In this document: one piece after another, positions 1 to 9,353 of the stretch
Layout: every line of letters starts with the position of its first letter
Position numbering within the stretch: the stretch's first letter is position 1
NCBI RefSeq assembly: GCF_025989125.1
Contig: NZ_JAPDNR010000001.1
Span: 3,392,301-3,456,300 of the forward strand
DNA from: Chitinophaga nivalis
GTDB lineage: Bacteria; Bacteroidota; Bacteroidia; Chitinophagales; Chitinophagaceae
Length of the DNA stretch: 64,000 nucleotides
Reading direction: 5' to 3'
The notes under the pieces: generated by a model
Told to the model about the DNA's origin: nothing
Seen by the model: the letters and a program-made list of their open reading frames with translations, nothing else
The model's database searches: none
Translations under genes and position numbers: made by a program

Positions 1-29
1 ATTAAGTTATAGTGATAGCAGGGTATCAG

Positions 30-66
30 AGCGGGGCTGCCGGTAAGGTAGCCCCGCTTTTTGTTT
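30..66 (+). terminator. Rho-independent terminator of an upstream gene
   Basis: A 9-bp perfect stem (30-38 with 50-58, AGCGGGGCT/AGCCCCGCT) closes an 11-nt loop and is followed by a T-rich tract. No gene in the window ends just before it, so it probably terminates a gene left of the edge. Confidence 0.7.
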
Positions 67-104
67 TTTATAGTCTCAAAAAATTATCATATCTTAATGC
101 AGTT

Positions 105-1007
105 AACCACCCGCCTTTTTATTTTATTGAATGAACAACCATTTCTTTTTTCATTACAATCAAATCTGTTAACCATATGAAACATGTTATCACCAATTTC
201 AAATCTACCTTCTGTATAGCAGCACTTTCAACAGCACTTTTTATCACCGGATGTAAACGCGAAGCAAGCGAAACGACTCCGGCCAAACCTGCAGCAGATG
301 TTACCGCCCTGACAGAATTTTTGAGCAAAACTACCGGCGCTGATAAATCCAACATCAGTTATGATGAGCAGAAACAATTATTTACGGCCAATGGCGACAT
401 CCTGATCAACAAAGACGAACTGCAGAAACACTATGACAAACAACCAGCCGGCGGCGTTACGACTGAACATTACCGGGGTACCTATCTGGTGTCCAATTCC
501 ATCATTACCGAAGTACGGGTAAATAACCGGGTAAGTAACACGGCCTGGTCCAATGCCGTGGTAACTGCAATTGGTAACTGGAATGCCAGCAATATCAGCA
601 GCGTATCCAAACTGAGATTTGTTTTTGCTTCTACCGGTGCGCATATTACCATTACCGACCTGTCCAATGAACCATCCAACTGGATTGCCCGCGCTTACCT
701 GCCTACTTCCAATGGCAGACCAGGAGCTACCGTAGAAATCAACCGTTATCACGATGGTCTCAGCCAAAGCCAGAAAGTATTCGCACTGACCCATGAACTG
801 GGCCACAACATTGGCTTGCTGCATACCAATCAGAACCAGGGTGTGTTTATTCAGGGTACACCTGCTTCTGATCCTAACTCCGTGATGAACTCTACTGTAT
901 TGCCATGGAGCACTTTCACCTCCGGTGACATCACAGCTATCAGAATCCTCTATCCGAGATAATCGGGCATGGACTGATCTGCATCTTTGACCACAAGGCG
1001 GGTGGTT
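105..1007. repeat. 13-bp inverted repeat flanking the metalloprotease gene
   Basis: AACCACCCGCCTT at 105-117 is the exact reverse complement of AAGGCGGGTGGTT at 995-1007. The pair brackets the 177-962 gene, which has a T run after the right arm. It may be coincidence, a terminator arm, or the ends of a small moved unit; no transposase or target duplication is visible. Confidence 0.4.
177..962 (+). CDS. HEIGH-type (M57-like) metalloprotease lipoprotein
   Basis: This 261-residue protein begins with a lipoprotein signal: a basic N-terminus, a hydrophobic stretch and the lipobox LFITGC near residues 22-27, so it is probably anchored at the cell envelope. The zinc-binding signature HELGHNIGLLH lies at residues 206-216 (two His and the catalytic Glu in HExxH, plus a third His), followed by a VMN turn of the Met-turn type. 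This layout fits the dual-action HEIGH metallopeptidase family (Pfam Peptidase_M57), which is common in Bacteroidota. The middle contains the region expected to form the active-site cleft. It stands alone, upstream of and in the same direction as the P450 pair but separated by 220 bp. Its substrate is unknown. A link to the lipopeptide locus is possible but not shown by the sequence. Confidence 0.8.
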   Translation: MKHVITNFKSTFCIAALSTALFITGCKREASETTPAKPAADVTALTEFLSKTTGADKSNISYDEQKQLFTANGDILINKDELQKHYDKQPAGGVTTEHYRGTYLVSNSIITEVRVNNRVSNTAWSNAVVTAIGNWNASNISSVSKLRFVFASTGAHITITDLSNEPSNWIARAYLPTSNGRPGATVEINRYHDGLSQSQKVFALTHELGHNIGLLHTNQNQGVFIQGTPASDPNSVMNSTVLPWSTFTSGDITAIRILYPR

Positions 1008-1162
1008 TTTTTAACGCAATAAATGGTACATTAGCAGTAGCGTTTAAACGGAAATCATCAGTAGCAATAACCATTATCCTGGCGTATTAACGGAACACCA
1101 TAAAACAGATACTGACGAACGAACCCCGTCAAAAGGATAGCCCTGACAGCAGTTATTTTCCA

Positions 1163-1172
1163 CCCTCAAAAT
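1163..1172 (+). promoter_or_regulatory. CCCTCAAAAT leader element before P450 no. 1
   Basis: CCCTCAAAAT lies 10 nt before the ATG at 1183. The same 10-mer occurs 11 nt before the second P450 start. It may be a translation-initiation or regulatory element kept after tandem duplication; function is inferred only from position. Confidence 0.35.
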
Positions 1173-1182
1173 AGATAATCAT

Positions 1183-2433
1183 ATGTCAGTTGTTAACAGA
1201 TCAAAATGCCCTGTCTTATCCGGTTCCAATCAAAGTGAAGATCCTAACTTCAACGTGCTTACAGCAAATCCGGATCATTTTTTTAAACAATTGCGGCAAG
1301 AGGGACCTGTACACCGCGTAGCATTTGAAGATGGTTTCCCGGTTTGGCTGGTGACCCGTTATGATGATGTCATTAAAGTGTTACGGGACCCCCGCTTTAC
1401 CAAAGTACCGGTAGATCAACGCAAAACCAATCCTGATGCCGGTCAGGAAGAAGAAGCCCCTATTTATAAACTGAGGGAAGATCACATGTTATCAAAAGAT
1501 GCGCCTGACCATACCCGGCTGCGGACGCTGGTACAAAATGCCTTTACGCCCCGGTTGGTACAGTCGTTGCGCCCCCGTATTCAGCAGATTGCAGACGAAC
1601 TGCTGGATAAAGTACAACATCGCGGAAAGATAGAATTGGTAGAAGAATTTTCTTATCCGCTTCCCATTAGTGTGATCTCCGAATTATTAGGCCTGCCGGT
1701 AAAAGACCGGGAAAAAGTAAAACAATGGTCTGCAGACCTGGTGACCATCCACGTATCAGATGGCAACCGGAATGTGACGGAAATAGCGTCTACTCACTTC
1801 GTTGCCTATTTAAAAGAAGCATTTGACTACAGAAGAGCCAATCCCGGCGATGACCTGATCAGCGAAATGCTCCGCCAGCGGGACCAGGGCGACAGCCTGA
1901 CGGATGAAGAACTGTATGCGATGATATTCCTGCTGCTGATTGCAGGTCATGAAACGACAGCGCATCTGATCAGTAACAGTATATTCACCCTGTTAACAAA
2001 TCCGGAGCAACTGGAACTGCTGCAACAGGAGCCGCAGTTAATCGGTGCTGCGGTAGAAGAAATGCTTCGTCACAGCGGTCCGGTACTGACATCTTCCATG
2101 AGAAGAGCATTGGTGGATGTGGAAGTCGATGGGGTGACCATTCCGGCCGGAGATGGGGTACTGGTCGTGATTGCTTCCGCCAACATGGATGAAAACAAAT
2201 TCCACGAGCCGGAAACATTCGATATCAGGCGTACCGATAACCGGCATATTACTTTCGGCTATGGGGCACACTTTTGCCTCGGGGCGGCACTGGCGCGAAT
2301 GGAAGCGGAAATTGCCATCGGTACCCTCCTGGAACGACTCCCTGATCTGCAATTTGATCCGGAGGTGGATGTGCTGGAATGGCGGAGTAATATTCTTATA
2401 CGCGGTTTGAAAAAACTCCCGCTGATCTTCTGA
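1183..2433 (+). CDS. Cytochrome P450 (first of tandem pair)
   Basis: A soluble bacterial class-I-type P450 of 416 residues without a membrane anchor. The I-helix oxygen-activation motif AGHETT is at residues 254-259, the ExxR pair is in EEMLRHSGPV, and the haem-ligand loop FGYGAHFCLG places the proximal Cys at residue 365. These are the core features of the family, so it should hydroxylate or otherwise oxidise an organic substrate using external ferredoxin and reductase, neither of which is encoded nearby. It is clearly paralogous to the next gene over its whole length, including the N-terminal SKCPV motif. P450s beside NRPS genes often hydroxylate carrier-bound amino acids or the released peptide, and the giant synthetase lies 5 kb downstream on the same strand, so tailoring of that product is a reasonable inference. 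The gap between them leaves this unproven. Confidence 0.93.
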   Translation: MSVVNRSKCPVLSGSNQSEDPNFNVLTANPDHFFKQLRQEGPVHRVAFEDGFPVWLVTRYDDVIKVLRDPRFTKVPVDQRKTNPDAGQEEEAPIYKLREDHMLSKDAPDHTRLRTLVQNAFTPRLVQSLRPRIQQIADELLDKVQHRGKIELVEEFSYPLPISVISELLGLPVKDREKVKQWSADLVTIHVSDGNRNVTEIASTHFVAYLKEAFDYRRANPGDDLISEMLRQRDQGDSLTDEELYAMIFLLLIAGHETTAHLISNSIFTLLTNPEQLELLQQEPQLIGAAVEEMLRHSGPVLTSSMRRALVDVEVDGVTIPAGDGVLVVIASANMDENKFHEPETFDIRRTDNRHITFGYGAHFCLGAALARMEAEIAIGTLLERLPDLQFDPEVDVLEWRSNILIRGLKKLPLIF

Positions 2434-2744
2434 GTAATGATAAAATAAGATAACCCCCATACGGCATCATATGCGATCGGAATAAGTTCATTTATATTAT
2501 CAACAGGCTACGGCTCTCTGGCACCAGGTCCTGGTGAAAACCCGCTTCCGGTTAATGGCATTATTATGTGCAGTGTACCGGAAATACAAGCCAGGTTTAT
2601 ATGTTCCGTTTATAAGAATACCCGCAATAGTGAACGTACCTGTTACGTTTATATTAGCTGGTATGGCTACTTGTTTCCATGCCTGTACAATGAGATGAAT
2701 AACCCAGTTAACGCTAGTATTAACCCTCAAAATGAACAACACTT
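2434..2744. other. 311-bp spacer between the P450 genes
   Basis: I see no convincing gene here; short reading frames on both strands lack any recognisable family or coding logic. The only notable element is CCCTCAAAAT at 2724-2733, shared with the leader of the first P450. The spacer is long for a simple operon, so each P450 may have its own transcription start. Confidence 0.5.
2724..2733 (+). promoter_or_regulatory. CCCTCAAAAT leader element before P450 no. 2
   Basis: Exact copy of the 10-mer found before the first P450, here 11 nt upstream of the ATG at 2745. It supports a duplication that carried its 5' leader. Confidence 0.35.
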
Positions 2745-4004
2745 ATGACAGTTAGCAAAATCTCCAAATGTCCGGTGATAGCTGATCTTCGTCCTGAAGA
2801 TGAACCCTATAGCAAGGTGTTTACGACCAACCCGGCCAACTTTTTTGAACAATTAAGACAACAGGAAAACCTATGCCAGATTACCATGGAAGGAAACTTT
2901 CCGGTCTGGTTAATTACAAAATTTGATGATGCCCAACAGGTATTGAAAGATCCCCGTTTTACAAAAGTACCTGCAGACGCCCGGGATCGTACCAGTCCCA
3001 CGTACGATCCGGAGAACGAAGCGCCGATTTACAGAATGACAGAAGAAAATATGTTGTCGAGGGACGCACCGGAACATTCCCGTTTACGTTCCCTGGTACA
3101 AAGTGCTTTTGCACCGCGGTATATTCAGGGATTCCGCGCCCGTATACAGCAGGTCGCCGACGAACTGCTGGACAAAATCCAGGCAAAAGGTACCGGGCAA
3201 ATGGATTTTGTAGAAGAATATGCCTATCCATTGCCGATTGTTGTACTGGCAGAACTGTTGGGGCTACCGCATCACGACCGGGAAAAATTACGTATCTGGT
3301 CGGAAGTGATGATGGAACTGAGAATCACTGATAGTAACCGGCAGGCATTGGAAGATGCTTCCATTGGCCTGAGAAATTATTTGAAAGAAGTATTTGTATT
3401 AAGACGGGAGCAACCCGGTGATGATTTGGTGACCGCCCTGCTCGAAGCGAGGAACGGTACAGATAAACTAAGTGAGGAAGAATTGTATGCCATGGTATTC
3501 CTGCTGATTGTGGCGGGCCACGAAACCACCGCCCACCTGCTGGGTAACAGCATGTATACCTTACTGGCCAACCCGGACCAACTGGCCATGCTACGCAATG
3601 ATCCTGCATTGATTGTACCTGCGGTAGATGAAATGTTACGGCATAGCGGACCGGTATTAACCAGTACCATGCGCCGTGCCAGTACGGATATCGTTTGGGG
3701 CGGTGTTACGATGAAAGAAGGAGATGGCGTATTGGTGGTGCTCTCTTCCGCCAACATGGATGCCACCAAATTTACAGACCCGCAGGTATTTGATATCAAA
3801 CGGGAGTATAACAAGCATATCGCCTTTGGCTTTGGCGCGCACTTTTGCATTGGCGCCTCACTGGCCCGGCTGGAAGCGGAAATCGCCATTGCCGCCATGT
3901 TGCAACGGTTTCCAGACTTACAATTCGATCCGGCAGTAGATGTATTGGAATGGCGGAATAATATGCTGATACGTGGGCTGAGAAAATTGCCATTGGTTTT
4001 TTAG
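2745..4004 (+). CDS. Cytochrome P450 (second of tandem pair)
   Basis: This 419-residue P450 mirrors its upstream neighbour. It has the I-helix motif AGHETT, the EMLRH ExxR segment and the haem loop FGFGAHFCIG with the ligand Cys at residue 368. No membrane anchor or fused redox domain is present. Its N-terminus repeats the SKCPV signature of its paralogue. The two proteins differ mostly in the N-terminal third (the B-C loop and substrate-recognition region), so they may act at different positions of one substrate. A strong hairpin terminator follows 26 nt after the stop, so the P450 unit is transcriptionally closed before the intergenic region that precedes the NRPS gene. Role in lipopeptide tailoring is inferred from position. 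Confidence 0.93.
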   Translation: MTVSKISKCPVIADLRPEDEPYSKVFTTNPANFFEQLRQQENLCQITMEGNFPVWLITKFDDAQQVLKDPRFTKVPADARDRTSPTYDPENEAPIYRMTEENMLSRDAPEHSRLRSLVQSAFAPRYIQGFRARIQQVADELLDKIQAKGTGQMDFVEEYAYPLPIVVLAELLGLPHHDREKLRIWSEVMMELRITDSNRQALEDASIGLRNYLKEVFVLRREQPGDDLVTALLEARNGTDKLSEEELYAMVFLLIVAGHETTAHLLGNSMYTLLANPDQLAMLRNDPALIVPAVDEMLRHSGPVLTSTMRRASTDIVWGGVTMKEGDGVLVVLSSANMDATKFTDPQVFDIKREYNKHIAFGFGAHFCIGASLARLEAEIAIAAMLQRFPDLQFDPAVDVLEWRNNMLIRGLRKLPLVF

Positions 4005-4029
4005 AAGTGGAATGACCTGATGAGCTACC

Positions 4030-4060
4030 AAAAAACGCCGGGGTTACCGGCGTTTTTTTT
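4030..4060. terminator. Strong terminator after the P450 pair
   Basis: An 11-bp perfect stem (4031-4041 with 4047-4057) with a 5-nt loop ends in an eight-T run. The A run on the other arm means it could also serve the minus-strand gene 4131-4721. Confidence 0.9.
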
Positions 4061-4063
4061 GAG

Positions 4064-4132
4064 AGTGTAATGTGAACTGTGTTATTATTTAAATTAATGT
4101 TTCTCAAAATTTGTTATTTTTTTTCAGTAGCT
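4064..4132. repeat. Direct repeat copy 1 (69 bp)
   Basis: These 69 bp align without gaps to 4897-4965, with roughly 85% identity by eye. They include shared blocks such as GTGAACTGTGT and CTCAAAA. The copy sits just at the 3' end of the minus-strand gene and may contribute to its termination or mark an insertion boundary. Confidence 0.75.
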
Positions 4133-4721
4133 ATTCATGTTTAAAACTGAAAAAATCAAAAACGCCTGGTGAAATGCTAAGGTCAGGGCGAAACCTTATG
4201 ATACCCTGAATAAAATATACTTTTAACTCCCGGCCATTTTTTATGCTAAATGTTGTAGCAAAGGTAATCGCTTTACATTCTATTTGATTCAATGTAGCAT
4301 TATAATAGTGAACAAGTAAGTCTATTGGTACATCATCGCCGTCCGACAGGTCGATGTCATATTTTTTATCAGGGTTTGGACGCAATAAATCAAAAGTTAT
4401 GGATTTAACAATTTCTAAGTTTTGAAAATGATGAAACCCATTGCTGTCAACAACTACATGTGTGATTTTATTGTTTTTATTTTCACTAAGCTGCTGAAGA
4501 AATGTTCTTATCAAAAAAAACAAAAGAAGTATGACGACTACTACTGTTGAAAATTTTATAAGAAAATTTATCTTATTTGAAGAGAGGGTGGCTATTGTAA
4601 AGACACTTATGGCAATAATCGTTATTGTAAACAGCATATACACAACTATTTTCACCATAAAAGTCACGCTCTCTGACTTTTCCGAATATTTGGGTTGAAA
4701 TTCATTATTATGAATATCCAT
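4131..4721 (-). CDS. Small membrane protein of unknown function
   Basis: I do not recognise this family. From the start at 4721 (MDIHNNEF) it has 196 residues; an upstream ATG at 4769 would add 16. It contains two adjacent hydrophobic segments, roughly residues 24-46 and 52-72, separated by a short polar turn (SSNKINF). A cytosolic or periplasmic domain of about 115 residues rich in Asp, Lys and Asn follows. The gene is noticeably AT-richer than its neighbours, points against the surrounding genes and is bracketed by two 69-bp direct repeats. Together these suggest a late arrival between the P450 genes and the synthetase. The two-TM plus soluble domain layout is compatible with a signalling or immunity-type membrane protein, but nothing in the sequence proves it. 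Confidence 0.6.
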   Translation of the reverse strand: MDIHNNEFQPKYSEKSESVTFMVKIVVYMLFTITIIAISVFTIATLSSNKINFLIKFSTVVVVILLLFFLIRTFLQQLSENKNNKITHVVVDSNGFHHFQNLEIVKSITFDLLRPNPDKKYDIDLSDGDDVPIDLLVHYYNATLNQIECKAITFATTFSIKNGRELKVYFIQGIIRFRPDLSISPGVFDFFSFKHE

Positions 4722-4896
4722 TGTTATACGTATTAAAAGGTAACGGAAAAGATATGTGCTTATTTCCAAAACTATATTTTACGTTACACCTGTGAAACCT
4801 GCATATTTCCTGAACGATGGATAAGCCTAAACCGCTACCAATATGGTCGGAAGATATCCTTAAAGATATTTGAACAATAAAGCGGTATTGAGTGGA

Positions 4897-4965
4897 AGTG
4901 TAACGTGAACTGTGTCATTGTTCAAATTAATGCTTCTCAAAAGTTGTTGTTTTCTTTCAATAGCC
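4897..4965. repeat. Direct repeat copy 2 (69 bp)
   Basis: Second copy of 4064-4132, same orientation, no gaps. Sequence similarity stops beyond the 69 bp on the right side, so this is not a duplicated 3' end of the intervening gene. Confidence 0.75.
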
Positions 4966-5595
4966 GATCACCAAATTTAATATAAAGTTCTTAAAAATCT
5001 ACTTCCCCGATTGTGGATGGGAATTGCGCATTTTTTGCTGATATTTTTAAAGACTAAATATATCAATTTTAGCGATGTCTGTTCGGTAGAAAATACGCTT
5101 TTTGTTTTTGCTGTTTTTTATTTGACGGTGTACACCTGCTAGAGTTAGGGGAGTGAATAATATGCCTGCTGCATTCATTATACTCAAAAAATGCTGATTA
5201 ATTGAGCCAATTATCCATCTGGGATTTACAGTTTAGCCAGTATTATTTGATCCGTTTTTTATATTGGAAAGGTAGATTTTTTACGAGCGTTAAAAATGGC
5301 GCCTTTCCTTCATTATTATCATCTTGTTGGACGTGTGTAGGTGTATGGTGGATTTTGTTACACGGATTACAGCCGGCTAATATGCCCGCTGGATTGCTTA
5401 CTATACATAGGTATCCGCATAGGGTATTTTAAGGTTAACAAAACGTATCTTAATTTACACATTCCCAAAAGAGATAAAAAGTATATTTTTTATGATTATA
5501 CACTTGTTATTGGCTGCCCAATGATTTAATAGACTCGCTCCCAAAAAGGATCATCACGAAAACAGACATAACGGACCAAATACGGATGCCATAAA

Positions 5596-5626
5596 ATACG
5601 TAGTTGTACGTATACCGTATGCATAC
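5596..5626. promoter_or_regulatory. Palindrome cluster (possible operator)
   Basis: ATACGTA (5596-5602) and TACGTAT (5607-5613) form a perfect 7-bp inverted repeat around GTTG. GTATGCATAC (5617-5626) is a 10-bp perfect palindrome directly beside it. The cluster sits in otherwise featureless DNA. Operator function is a guess. Confidence 0.3.
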
Positions 5627-7186
5627 ACTTTTTTAACCATGTAGGAAGCACTATCGGACCTGGTTGTGACACTTATCGAAAGTGTGGTCGTTTTTATTCC
5701 GTTCACGGAAGACTTTTGGTTGTTTCGTTTTTATTTGCTTATTTTACGACGCAAATATTTTTCAGCTATTGATTGGAAAGTATGGCGATATGACGAACTA
5801 AAAGGTTGACCCAACGCAACCCGATTATCCTAGACCCTAATAACTAGTTGTTTGTCAGGTTTTAAAAAAAAGAACATCGAAGAACCCGTAAAAAGGAAAA
5901 GAAATGCAGCTTACTGACTGCTGCCTCCTTCTTTAAAAAACGATGACCAACGCGTATGAAAAACAAAAGTCAGGTGTTGCGTGAGAAAAGTAGGTATTCT
6001 GATAAGAATACAGTTGTAAACCCGGGAGTTTGTTGTATCCGAATGCTATCCGAATTTGCCTTTAACAAGGGAACCTATGTCCGGTATCAGCGATAGATAA
6101 GAGTCCGCAGGATTTGGCTGTAGTTTTTATGAATGCTGGATGATTAGTAGATGCTTAAAAACCACTTTGTTATCAGACCAGAAATTTTAATCAGAACATT
6201 GTCAACTTAGAAGTATCACGGTTAATAGCCGATCATCATTTTGTTGCCAGGTGAGATAGCCCGGAAAATAGTAAATGTATACTGTTCATCATGTATGACA
6301 AAATAAACATGATGAAAGCCGGAAAATCTTTGCCCGAACGGGATGTGTAACGCTGTTTGCCACGTGAAAAATGTATCTGGAAAAAGAACCGTACTATAAT
6401 TTAGTGACCAGCTAATGCGTTTAAAAAACAATCCTGCTTTACTATACAGCAATAGACCCGTTGAGGTAGGATATCACTGTTTGATACAGCTGATAGAGCG
6501 GAAAGCAGGAATAACGAACGATGGCAGCAGGAAACTAAAGTAATAGTAGCATAACCGTAAACACTATGTTAAAACAACTTTTAGAGAAACTCGTGTAAAA
6601 GAGAAAGGGAAACCAATTGTTAGTAATCCATCATGTCAACAGGGGAGCCATCATCCCCGGATAAACAGATAAAATATTCATTCAAGGATAGCTATCCAGG
6701 CTGCAAACAGTGGCAACATATGGTATAGCAGATAAAACGATAGTAATATTCTTTTCATATAAAAACATGAATGCAGGCAGGAAAATGATTTCCCGGATAA
6801 AGTGTAAACAGATAGACAGGAATAATGGAGAGAAAGGTATTAGATGATAAAGCGGCAATAAATAATTACACTTTGAACGGAAATTTCCGGCGGATATAAT
6901 ACATCATTATGTTTGTTTTCCTGCCGCATTCATCTGTCTGATGGAACACGGATCCGGAATACTTGATCACACGGTATTTGAGATGCTGTTCAGTTTTGTA
7001 CCCGGTTCATGTCACTTTGTTATAGATAATTAATTAATACGGATAGATTGCTTCTTAACCACGAATCAATCGTATACTAAAATGGGAATGTGTATATAAA
7101 TAATAATTAAGCCAGACCGCTAATTATGCTATGCACTTTTGTAATCGGTTCAACTAATCACTGACCGTAATGGCCTTGCTATGTGT

Positions 7187-7211
7187 TATCGGGAAATGTT
7201 TTCTCCCGATA
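7187..7211 (+). promoter_or_regulatory. Hairpin in the region upstream of the synthetase
   Basis: TATCGGGA (7187-7194) pairs with TCCCGATA (7204-7211) across a 9-nt loop, 150 bp before the synthetase start. No T run follows. It could be a leader hairpin or an operator. Confidence 0.35.
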
Positions 7212-7358
7212 TCAGACAAGCCTTGTGATATAATGGGAATGTATCAATGGAATGATCGCTAAACAGGGTCATTGATTCCATATAATATTAAATGCGGCGG
7301 CTAATGATTGCCTGCCATGGTTACCAATAAAAGTAAATCAAGTTAACAGCATCATGTT

Positions 7359-9353
7359 ATGAGAAAAGTATCGTTCCCTCAAACGTTATCAGCATTGCTG
7401 ACTGCACAGAAAGACAATCAGGAGAAAGGCATTACTTTTATTTCCGGCGCCAGCAAGGAAGAATACGTTTCGTATCAGGAACTGTATAACAGCGCCTTGT
7501 CTATGTTGGGATATCTGCAGGAGAAAGGTGTGCAGCCTGGTAATGAAGTCGTATTCCAGATAGATGATAATAAAACGTTTATCCAGGTTTTCTGGGCCTG
7601 TATTATGGGAGGAATTATACCGGTACCTGCCGCAGTGACTTATCAGGGAGAAAACGCCGGGAAACTATTTCGTATCTGGCAGTTCCTGCACCGGCCGTAC
7701 CTGGTGACTACCCGGGCCATTTACGAAAAACTGGACGACCGTAAAACGAATGATACCCTGCCGTTTGCAGACTATACTTTCTTTACGGAAGATTTATACG
7801 CACACACCGCAGCTGGTACCGTATTTCCGGTTACGGGTGATGATATTGCTTTCCTGCAATTCTCATCCGGTTCTACCGGTAACCCGAAAGGCGTGGTGCT
7901 GAAACATAGTAACCTGCTCGCCAATACCAAATCCACGCTGGCGATGCATGAATGTGATATTGATCGCCGCTTAAGCTGGATGCCACTCACACATGACCTG
8001 GGCCTCATCTTTTTTCACCTGTATCCGATAGCCATCGGCGCACAGCATTTCCTGATGCCTACGGATCTGTTTATCCGCCATCCATTACTATGGCTGCAGA
8101 AGATCGCCGAACACAAGGTCACCATTACCGGATCGCCCAACTTCGGTTTTAAATATTATCTGAATCAGTTTAAGGAAGAGAAAGTAGCAGGACTGGATCT
8201 TTCTTCCCTGGAAGTGATTGTCAATGCGGCGGAACCTATCTCTGGCGCTTTGTGCCAGCAGTTTATGGATACGCTGTCGAAATATAACCTGCGCCGCAGC
8301 GCGATGTGTCCGGCTTACGGCCTGGCAGAAAGTACCTTGATTGTTTCCTTTGCGACCGCCTTGATGGAGAGTGTTTTCGTTCGCCGCGAAACGCTCACAG
8401 TGGGCCGGTATATCACAGAACCCGGGATGCTGGGAACAGCACCTGCACCGGAGCATGTGGAAATAATGAACGTCGGTAAAATTGTGGCGGATACGGGTAT
8501 CCGGATACTGGATGAAGCCGGCCAGCCGATGGAAGATGGCGGAGTGGGTATCATCTGGGTTAACGGTCCGAGTGTTACGGAGCAATATTATAACAACACC
8601 ACCGCTACGCAGGCTGTCATCAAAGAGGGCTGGCTGAATACCGGTGATACCGGCTTTATGCGGGATGGCTACCTGTATGCGGTAGGCCGGGTGAAAGATA
8701 TTATTATTGTCAACGGATTAAACGTATATCCGCACGATATAGAACAGGCCGTGGAGGCAATTGATGGGATTGAAACCGGACGGGTACTGGCCTGTGGGGT
8801 AAGGGAAGAAGGAGCGGCATCTGAGTCGATTGTCATCTTTGTGGTGTTTAAACTGGCGATAGAAAAATTTGCGCCGTTGGCGACTGCGGTGAAACGCTTG
8901 GTGGCCGCACGTTTGGGGCTGGAGGTGAAACAGGTGCTGCCGGTACGGAAAATAGCCAAAACCACGAGCGGTAAAGTGAAACGATACCTGTTTGCAGAAG
9001 AATACCGCAACGGTGTATACAACGAAGCCATTGCAGCACTCGCAGCGATTGAAGAGCAGTTGCGGACAGCCGCCGCACTGCAGGCGGCACGCAGCCAGGA
9101 ACAGGCCGGACGGCAGCAGGAAGTGAGGGTACGCCGCTGGCTGGAAACGTGGCTGCAACAACAGCTGCAGGTATCCGTTGCAGAACTGGCCATGCATAAA
9201 ACCTTCATGGAGTATGGTATTACCTCTATGCTGGCGGTGTCGCTGGCGGCAGACCTGGAAACCTTTTTACAGCAGGAGGTAGACAATACCGTTATTTATA
9301 ATTATCCCAATGTGAATAGCCTGGCGGCACACGTAGCCGGCGTGGCTGCGCCG
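7359..9353 (+). other. Loading part: fatty acyl-AMP ligase and ACP1
   Basis: Residues 1-560 carry adenylate-forming motifs SSGSTGNPKGV (about 167-177), the FAAL-like SWMPLTHDLGL and CPAYGLAESTL, then LNTGDTGF and GRVKDIIIVNGLN. The HDLGL and AYGLAEST forms are those of fatty acyl-AMP ligases rather than amino-acid A domains. The C-terminal Lys segment TTSGKVKR is present. ACP1 follows with YGITSM, where Ser623 should carry the phosphopantetheine. This part should load a fatty acid as an acyl-AMP directly onto ACP1, as in MycA, PuwC-type and microginin loading systems. Confidence 0.92.

Larger units (their letters stand above)
4722..7358. other. 2.6-kb AT-rich region without a recognisable gene, upstream of the synthetase
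   Basis: Reading frames here are short (76 codons or fewer), overlap on both strands and match nothing I recognise. Notable contents are the second 69-bp direct repeat (4897-4965), a cluster of palindromes at 5596-5626 and an 8-bp-stem hairpin at 7187-7211. The sequence AATGGGAATGT also occurs twice (from about 7080 and 7232). I could not find a clear TTTG/TAnnTTTG promoter with good spacing. The region may be a long regulatory zone for the synthetase or the remains of deleted genes. Confidence 0.6.

Noticed and set aside
5202..5529. Two overlapping plus-strand frames (76 and 62 codons) in the AT-rich region
   Set aside because: Low-complexity, Phe/Trp/Ile-rich translation, no start context, no family resemblance.
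6222..6452. Minus-strand 76-codon frame
   Set aside because: No recognisable domain and no conserved neighbour; composition fits random AT-rich sequence.
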